A stretch of DNA of 64,000 nucleotides. Origin: Diplosphaera chodatii (Eukaryota > Chlorophyta > Trebouxiophyceae > Prasiolales > Stichococcaceae). The stretch spans positions 1 to 64,000 of the forward strand of contig JAALGY010000015.1 in NCBI GenBank assembly GCA_032358165.1, given 5' to 3'. Below the pieces are notes generated by a model. The model was not told the origin of the DNA and searched no databases. It was given only the letters and a program-made list of their open reading frames with translations. Positions 58,501 to 64,000 of this stretch are shown here, in pieces. Made by a program: the position numbers and the translations under genes. The first letter of the stretch is position 1; the number at the start of each line of letters is the position of its first letter.

Positions 58501-59930
58501 ACTGCTGCCGCCGCTGGAGCTGCCGGGTTGTACTCCGGCAGTGCTGCCTGTGGCATGACCGTCGGTGACGGCTGTCTGCTGCGATTCAGCTGGCTGGCCG
58601 TCTGCTTTGCTGTCTGCTCCCGCAGCTGGGGCCACGCCAGCTGCCGCTGCCGTGGCCGCCTCGGCAGCAGCCGCAGCCCTGGCGCCTGCAACCAGCTCTG
58701 CTGCGCACACCAGCATCTTCGCTTCCGTCCTGCAGCGCGCAGAAGGCCGGTCTCTTGATGGTGTCAGCAGCAGTCGTGACCAGAGGCGGGCATCTGAGGC
58801 AGTTGCAGGTGTTCAGTGTGTGCTCTCAACACAATGGTCTGCAATCAGGCTAGCTTGGAATGGCAGACTGCGGCCGACCACCATGGAGGAAGGCATACTG
58901 ACCCCGACACGCTGGCTGCGTCTGTGAGCGCCGCCACATTGCTGTGGAGCGGCGGCGTCTGCGGCGCGGCAGCCAGCAGGCGAGTTGCGCAGGCCGCCTC
59001 CCGCAGAAAGCCGCCCAGCTGCGACCTGCAGAAGCAAATGAGATGAGAACAGTCTGCAACCATCACCTGCAGGCCATGTGTCGCATCATTTCGCGGCATG
59101 GCGTTCAGGCATTTGCTGGTGCCCACTGGTGCTGCCATTAGTACATTTGGGCAGCTGGCTCCCATGACATGTGGCTCCAGCAGCCTGTCTGCTCGTGTTC
59201 GAACATGACAGGACACACTTGAGTCTCCGCACCAGGCAGCAAGGTCCCGCAGCAGGTGGCACTCCCCGCTGCCGGTGTGCAGTTTGGCGTCATCCGCAAC
59301 GCAGCGCTGGCTGCAGTAGTGCACCCGCCGGCACCTGCACTGGCAGGGCCAATTGTTGGCTGACCTGCGCTGGGCCGCTGCATGCTGAAGATGGTCCCAG
59401 AGGGATGACCACCACAGTTTTTTAAAAACCTGACACCTACCGCAGGAGGATAGCACTTCCCACTCACTTCGGGCACGGCAGCGGGCTGGCCAGCAGCTTG
59501 GGTGACAGCTCCTCTAGGCAGCCGCGGCACACGCGCGGCAGCGCGGCGCCAGCCAGCCCCGCCGCCAGCGGCGCCTCCTGCAGTGTGCTTGATCAGTTGG
59601 ACTGGTTTGTTGCCGGCAAACCTGCCACATACTAGGTGGGCTTAGCTAACCAAGCATCAGCAAGCCGCTGCCGGACTCTGCACAGTGCACACTGCCTGCC
59701 ATTGAAGCTCTGAAGTGATACTAATGCACCGTCGATGCGGGTTGCTGCGCAGACGGCACCTGCAGCAGGTTGGCGCCCGCCGGGATGGCCGCCCGCGCGG
59801 CGATGTAGTAGCCGCGGCCGGCGGTGCCGTCGTGCCGCATCTCCAGGGCCCCAGCCAGCACGCGGCCCTCCACGCGCAACGGCGCTGCAGCCGCCGGCGG
59901 ACCGCTACCGTCGGACATCACGGGCCGCAA
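55530..59930 (-). CDS. SMYD-like SET and MYND domain protein-lysine methyltransferase
   Basis: SMYD-type enzymes methylate lysines on histones or other proteins using S-adenosylmethionine. Minus exons: 59760-59930, 59468-59577, 59233-59334, 58903-59025, 58411-58729, 58118-58191, 57931-58021, 57598-57733, 57179-57282, 56963-57025, 56559-56811, 55801-56360, then a last exon ending at 55530. Exon 1 has the SET start GRGYYIAARAAIPAGANLL. Exons 2-3 splice to a MYND zinc finger (VCRGCLEEL, then CPKCRRVHYCSQRC and HTGSGEC). Exon 7 has the SAM-pocket motif RLNHSCRPNATYHF. Exon 8 has IAAGEEVTICYTDVL and the post-SET cysteines CFTCSCPRC. An Ala/Gly/Ser-rich insert (58411-58729) separates the SET halves. 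The C-terminal third is helical and low in complexity (Gly run, SKRQRLSG nuclear-signal-like stretch). The penultimate splice near 55700 is not settled. A partial copy lies at 48084-49505. Confidence 0.85.
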
Positions 59931-60564
59931 TGCTGAGGGCGCTCTGTGCCTTGGAGCCGGCCGGAGGATACCGAAGGCGCTGACAGTAGCCTGTGATCAT
60001 GTACTGAGGTTTCCTGAGTGGATCACAGTCGAGATTTTAACCATGGCACTCCCAATGCTGGTGCATGGGCATTGCGCAGGCTGCAGCATGCCGTCAATTG
60101 CGACACTGTGAAGGCCTCGCTGCAGGTGAACCCTGGAGGTGTTTGCACGCGTGAACGATCATGATGCGCGACACAGCAATCTATGTTGACGGGGGTGGCC
60201 AGCATGCATGCAGGTGTGAGACATGCATCAGGGGGCACAAGCTGGCATGCAGCAACAAGCGAGGGCCACCGACACCTCGCATTCTGCACGCAACTGCAGC
60301 AACTTCTTCGCTTACCATGTACCGGGCTTCAACTCACCTTGATAATTTCATACTGGTGAGATCAGCTTTGGGCAGGCAAAACGAGCATCGGAGCACCAAC
60401 CGACAATCGAGGTCGACCCATCACCTGTACCGGGAGGCCGCCCAACGGCCAGCCGACACGCAGAACACCTTGCAATCGTTGCAGAACGAGCCTAGCTGTA
60501 CTGCTACCTTTCTTTGAGCTGCTTCCCCGTGCTACACCGTGCTGGGTCTGCGCCCTTGTGCCCG
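59931..60564. promoter_or_regulatory. divergent intergenic region between SMYD-like and RING-like genes
   Basis: About 630 bases separate the start codons of two head-to-head genes, so both promoters should lie here. No core promoter motif is clear. A short plus-strand frame contains the peptide CETCIRGHKLAC near 60215, reported separately as a weak observation. Confidence 0.35.
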
Positions 60565-61326
60565 ATGGTAAACGCTCTGGACGCAGCCGATGCTGCTGCG
60601 CCGCGCTGCTACGTCTGCGGTGCAGCCAGCAGCCCTGGTGACTATACTATGACGACCATGTTCTTCTGCGGCTGTCGCATGCATGTGATACACCCAGGGT
60701 GGTTGTCATGGCGCAGCGCTCCTCGCATGATGCGGGAGTGCCAGCTGGCTGCAGGCAGGGACCTGGTCGAGATCACGCGGCTGCTGTCGGCGCACAGGCG
60801 CTGCTTCGTAGGGCACCAGGCGTACACTGTGCTCAACACTGGCAGGTACCCAATGCTGATCGCCTTTTCACAGACCCGGAGCATTCAAGTCAAGCAGCCG
60901 CCAATATGCCTGCCCTGCACTGAGGATACCTGCCCTGACATGCACTTCACCTGATTTCATTACGCACCGTTAGATGTATACGGGCGTTGCAGGGAGGAGG
61001 AGTCCCCTGCGGCGAATGGCAAGTGGCGGATCGACTGGCAGGCGGACCTGCAGACGTATGTGAAGCCGGAGTATGCGGATGCGGTGCGTGTGACGTTGGC
61101 GAAGTCGCCAGAGGACGTGGCAAAGACCGATCAGGTGACAACGGTTGCAGTGTCAGCGCAAGTCGCTTGCTGCACGCAGAAGGTTCGCTGGCTGCACGGC
61201 TGCGTGCATTTCAGTCCCACCGCCTGTACTTCAGCTGCACACTGTTTCACGCAGGTGCTGAAGCAGGTCAAGTCGGCAGCACAAGAGGGGTTTTGGGCCT
61301 TCTGCCAGGTCGCAACGATCGGATGA
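60565..61326 (+). CDS. small RING-CH-like zinc-binding protein, 164 residues
   Basis: Three exons, 60565-60845, 60993-61134 and 61255-61326, join in phase to 495 coding bases with TGA at 61324. Residues 14-50 look like a metal-binding knuckle: RCYVCGAASSPGDYTMTTM, then FFCGCRMHVIHPGWLSW. This C-x2-C ... C-x-C-x2-H-x2-H layout with a following W recalls RING-CH or RINGv fingers, but the usual second half with two more cysteines is not seen. The remainder is helical and charged (KWRIDWQADLQTYVKPEY, KSPEDVAKTDQ) and ends WAFCQVATIG. No signal or membrane segment. The start was chosen at the Met just before the acidic leader; an upstream in-frame Met at 60514 would add 17 residues. Function unknown; a degraded E3-ligase finger or a simple zinc ribbon are both possible. 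Confidence 0.65.
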
Positions 61327-61756
61327 TGAGCTTGTCAAACGTGAGCGGTAGGCATGATTGCCAGAGGGCAAGTGATCTGCCTTATGGAAAGCGGACTTGC
61401 TTGCACACAGTTCTCGGACATACCATACATGGCAGACCAGCAACCAAACTCGAGCAGCTGCGACCTTGCAGACAAGCAAGTGCTATATACACCCCAAGAT
61501 CGATGTTGAACTGTCAACAACACGGTACAAATTGTATCGATGGTACAGATGCTGTCTATCAGTGGATCAGCAACACATGAGACAGCGCCGCGAGAGCAGT
61601 CATGTGCACTTCGGTACTGGGCACATTTCGGTCTATCGTGTGCAGCACCACTGTTGCTCGGTCAGATCAGCTGGTGGCGATACCCTCCAGATCGTCCGCA
61701 CCCACAGGAATGACCTCACTCTTCTTGGAGGTGTCCTGCATTGGAGGCACAAATGC
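61327..61756. other. convergent intergenic region
   Basis: About 430 bases between the 3' ends of the RING-like gene (plus) and the SDR-like gene (minus). No supported gene or RNA. Confidence 0.5.
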
Positions 61757-63207
61757 TCACGTTGACCTTCGTCGTTTCTGGTAGGCAGGCCGCACATCAA
61801 TATGCTGTGTACAATAGCCTGCACTACGAGTTGCATGGGTCAGACCCTGGGCCCCTAATCCTAGCAGGTGCTGCGCGTCCACACCAGCACACCTGCAGCA
61901 CTCGCGCAATGACCTCCCCGAACGCGCGGGCCGAGTAGGGCGCCCCGCCGGACTTGCTGGCATCGACATCTCGTTGCACAAAGGTCGACAGCCGCACCTG
62001 CATCGCCGGCACATCTGCCGTCTACTGCCAGACCAAGTAGCTCGCTTCGCATGCATCGTGAGGACGGGTCTGCCATGCATCCCTGGCAGTGTACATATTG
62101 CAGTCGGTGTCAATGTATGACACCGCACTGACCATGACCGGACTCGCTTCCGTATCCGCATGACTGGGTTGGGACGCACCTCATTCAGGCGAAAGGCCTT
62201 GTCGCGTGTCTCCTCACGCAGCACGATGCTGATGCCGAACAGTGCGGCGGCGCCCACGGTCATCAATCCGATGTTCGGCATGAACAGGGACTCGCCTGCG
62301 CAGGGACACTGGCACCAGCTTTAGACGGCAGGTGCCGCTTGCCGTGTGCAGGGTACGGTCGGAATAATCGACGCGCCGCCACGCAGTCCTTCATGGCTTG
62401 CATGTCACTGCGATGTGCACCACAGGGCAACCCTCGCCTGCGGCTCCCGATATGATGATGTAGCTGGAGTCCGGGCTGTCCTTCAGCAGCGGCACGACCG
62501 CCTTTGCAAACAGCCAGTGGGCCACTGCGTATGCATGGACCCCTTCGGTGATCTCCGACAGTGACTGCTCCAGTAGCGGGCCTGCAACATGAACGCTCCT
62601 GGGTCTCCGGCTTGTTGATGGTGCAAGGCAAATTGCCCACAAGGTTCATTGCACATGTTGGATGCACACTGCGTCATAGCCAGCGGGTTCGAAGCGAGTG
62701 TGGGAGTGCAGCAACAGCAAAGCTTAAGGACCAATCACACACGCTCTGCGCATGTCATGCATGTCAGAGTGTAGAGATGGGAAAAATTCACCCTTCTGCC
62801 ACATGCCGCCAATTGCAGAGACGGCATAGTCGACCGTGCCGAACTTAGCGGCGACAGCATCCGCCAGCTGTTTGGCTCCGTCCTCGGTGGCAACATCAGC
62901 CTCCAGCACCTGCACCGTTGTGCTTCCAAGTGTAAAGCTCTGAGGTCAACCTAATCCGTCAGAACTGGACCGTGCATCCCCAGACCGAGCAGGTTAGTGC
63001 TGTAATCATGTTGGAGCAGTGATGCGGGAGGTCAGCTCATGACATTCGCATCAGCGATCATCTTGATGCCAGTTCGCATCGCACAAGCGTCACCTGAAGC
63101 CTTTCAGTCGGCACACCAGCGAGGTCAGCAACGTCCTTCTCCAGGCTAGCCCTGCCCCTGGCACTGCGCACGGGCGCCATGACGGTGGCACCGCCCTTGA
63201 GCAGGGT
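61757..63207 (-). CDS. short-chain dehydrogenase-like protein (5' end unresolved)
   Basis: SDR proteins are NAD(P)-dependent oxidoreductases with a Rossmann fold. Minus exons in phase: 63094-63207 (LLKGGATVMAPVRSARG), 62792-62939 (VQVLEADVATEDGAKQL and FGTVDYAVSAIGGMWQKG), about 62443-62585 (AVAHWLFAKAVVPLLKDSP, YIIISGAAGEG), 62180-62295 (MPNIGLMTVGAAALFGISIV), 61893-61997 (SARAFGEVIARVLQ) and 61757-61869 (basic tail, TGA). The Asp after the third strand (LEADV), the NNAG-equivalent SAIGG and the catalytic Ser strand (IIISG) are present. The expected Tyr-x3-Lys after the Ser is not: that position reads LFMPNIGLMTVGAAA. The glycine-rich TGxxxGxG motif should be in an upstream exon, but none between 63208 and 63700 could be joined with confidence. 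It may be a non-catalytic or NAD-binding relative such as an atypical SDR. Confidence 0.65.
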
Positions 63208-63765
63208 CTACAGAAACAGAAGGAGCGTTGGCTGTGGTGACCATGCCCTGCATACTTACCCGCAAAGGCCATGTGAGCTGCCTGCTGGTGGTCAGTGTAC
63301 GCTATATGCACGTTTTTTTTGCGTTTGCGTTTGCAACCAAGATTTGTTGAGTTTCAATTGCAGACAAGTTTTGTGTTTGATCCAACGCTGTCCTTGGACT
63401 GGAAGCGCCGGCAAAGGTGTAAATGTGCGGATATGATACGTCAAGAGCCGCTTTGAGGCTCTTATACTGTTGTCCACCGACGTTAGGCGATACCTGGGGC
63501 TGGACTGAGCTCACGTACTGAGTTTGCGCCAGAAGGAGCCCCCATCAAGCTGCCTTGTTTCTGCACGATAATCAGAAAGGGATGGGTGATTGGAGAAGGC
63601 ACTGCCAGGCTGGATCTGCAAGCAGTGGTACTGCACCATACAGGTGGCCGGACAAGGCACGATTTCACGAAGTGCTGCACCGGCATCACAGATGCATCGG
63701 TGCTGAAGCGTAGCTGCTATGTTTCACCTGCCCTCTAGATACCATCTCGTAGCTTGGACGACACA
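63208..63765. other. upstream region of the SDR-like gene, possible missed exons
   Basis: A minus-strand block with donor at about 63259 (AAHMAFAG before GTAAGT) could precede the 63207 exon, but its phase does not match. A frame at 63302-63514 (SYPHIYTFAGASS) is another candidate. Neither gives a clear nucleotide-binding glycine motif. The rest looks non-coding. Confidence 0.3.
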
Positions 63766-64000
63766 TCATGCCTTCGCAGCAAATGCTTTCAGATCGTCCA
63801 TCCGGATGTGCAAGACCTCGGACTTCAGGCTCGTGTCCTGGGAGTGAGGGACAGACAGGCTTGAGAGACGTCACATCAACGTGTTTGTCGTCCAGGGCGC
63901 AGTTAGGACCGGCGCATGTTGACACTGTCAGTTCAGCGCTGCTGTGCCAGGCACTGCTCAGCACCTGCAGCTTCTCCGCGACGAGCGCCCCGAACACATG
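63766..64000 (-). CDS. last two exons of a gene running off the right edge
   Basis: The exon at 63965-64000, cut by the window, reads VFGALVAEKLQ before a GTGCTG donor. It joins in phase 0 to 63766-63837, which reads DTSLKSEVLHIRMDDLKAFA and ends with Lys-Ala and a stop at 63766-63768. Too short to assign a family. Partial at its 5' side because the window ends. Confidence 0.6.

Overview
The window is nuclear DNA of a eukaryote, most likely a chlorophyte green alga. Almost every convincing coding block is a short exon bounded by GT donors (mainly GTGAG, GTGCG, GTATG) and TGCAG acceptors. There is a plant-type tRNA-Glu with an internal pol III promoter, a secreted protein with a Ser-Pro/Pro-rich extensin- or pherophorin-like linker, a BET-type bromodomain/NET protein, and no bacterial operon structure. 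Affiliation with Sphaeropleales or a relative is only an impression from composition and intron style. Exon models were built by hand from splice signals and reading phase. The F-box, glycosyltransferase, kelch, RING-like and 239-residue models close without any frame conflict.

Layout. (1) 279-12790, minus: a very large multi-exon gene encoding tandem ubiquitin-like folds, each split by an intron at the same point, then a region with LAGLIDADG homing-endonuclease-like motifs, then unknown domains and a Q/P-rich tail. (2) 12989-14219, plus: a five-exon gene of unknown function, divergent from the first. (3) 14350-17950, plus: a BET-like bromodomain plus NET gene with apparent frame breaks. (4) 18902-22910, plus: a 14-exon F-box/LRR gene. 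(5) 23215-27966: a satellite of 27 nearly identical 176-bp units, each carrying the last 20 nt of tRNA-Glu(CTC); the array abuts an intact tRNA-Glu(CTC) gene at 27940-28012 (minus). (6) 28638-32015, plus: an 11-exon GT-A type glycosyltransferase.

(7) 32644-47690: a tandem duplication. Each unit holds a long 5' flank and a secreted gene with a GON-like domain followed by an array of six-cysteine modules, one module per phase-1 exon (17 modules in copy 1, 11 in copy 2, where two exons have fused and several lesions are seen). A 1.1-kb terminal-inverted-repeat element sits in unit 1 and its empty site is preserved in unit 2; a second, truncated element lies exactly at the junction of the units. 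(8) 48084-49505, minus: a broken partial copy of the SMYD-like gene described next.

(9) 50746-55067, plus: a secreted kelch-repeat protein with a polyproline stalk. (10) 55530-59930, minus: a SET/MYND (SMYD-like) methyltransferase gene with a long low-complexity C-terminal part. (11) 60565-61326, plus: a small zinc-binding (RING-CH-like) protein. (12) 61757-63207, minus: a short-chain dehydrogenase-like gene without the Tyr-x3-Lys motif. (13) 63766-64000, minus: the last two exons of a gene running off the right edge.

No common pathway links these genes. The themes are chromatin (BET, SMYD), ubiquitin-like or F-box signalling, and secreted cysteine- or proline-rich surface proteins. The window is notable for amplification at several scales: exon modules, whole genes, Ubl folds and a tRNA-derived satellite.
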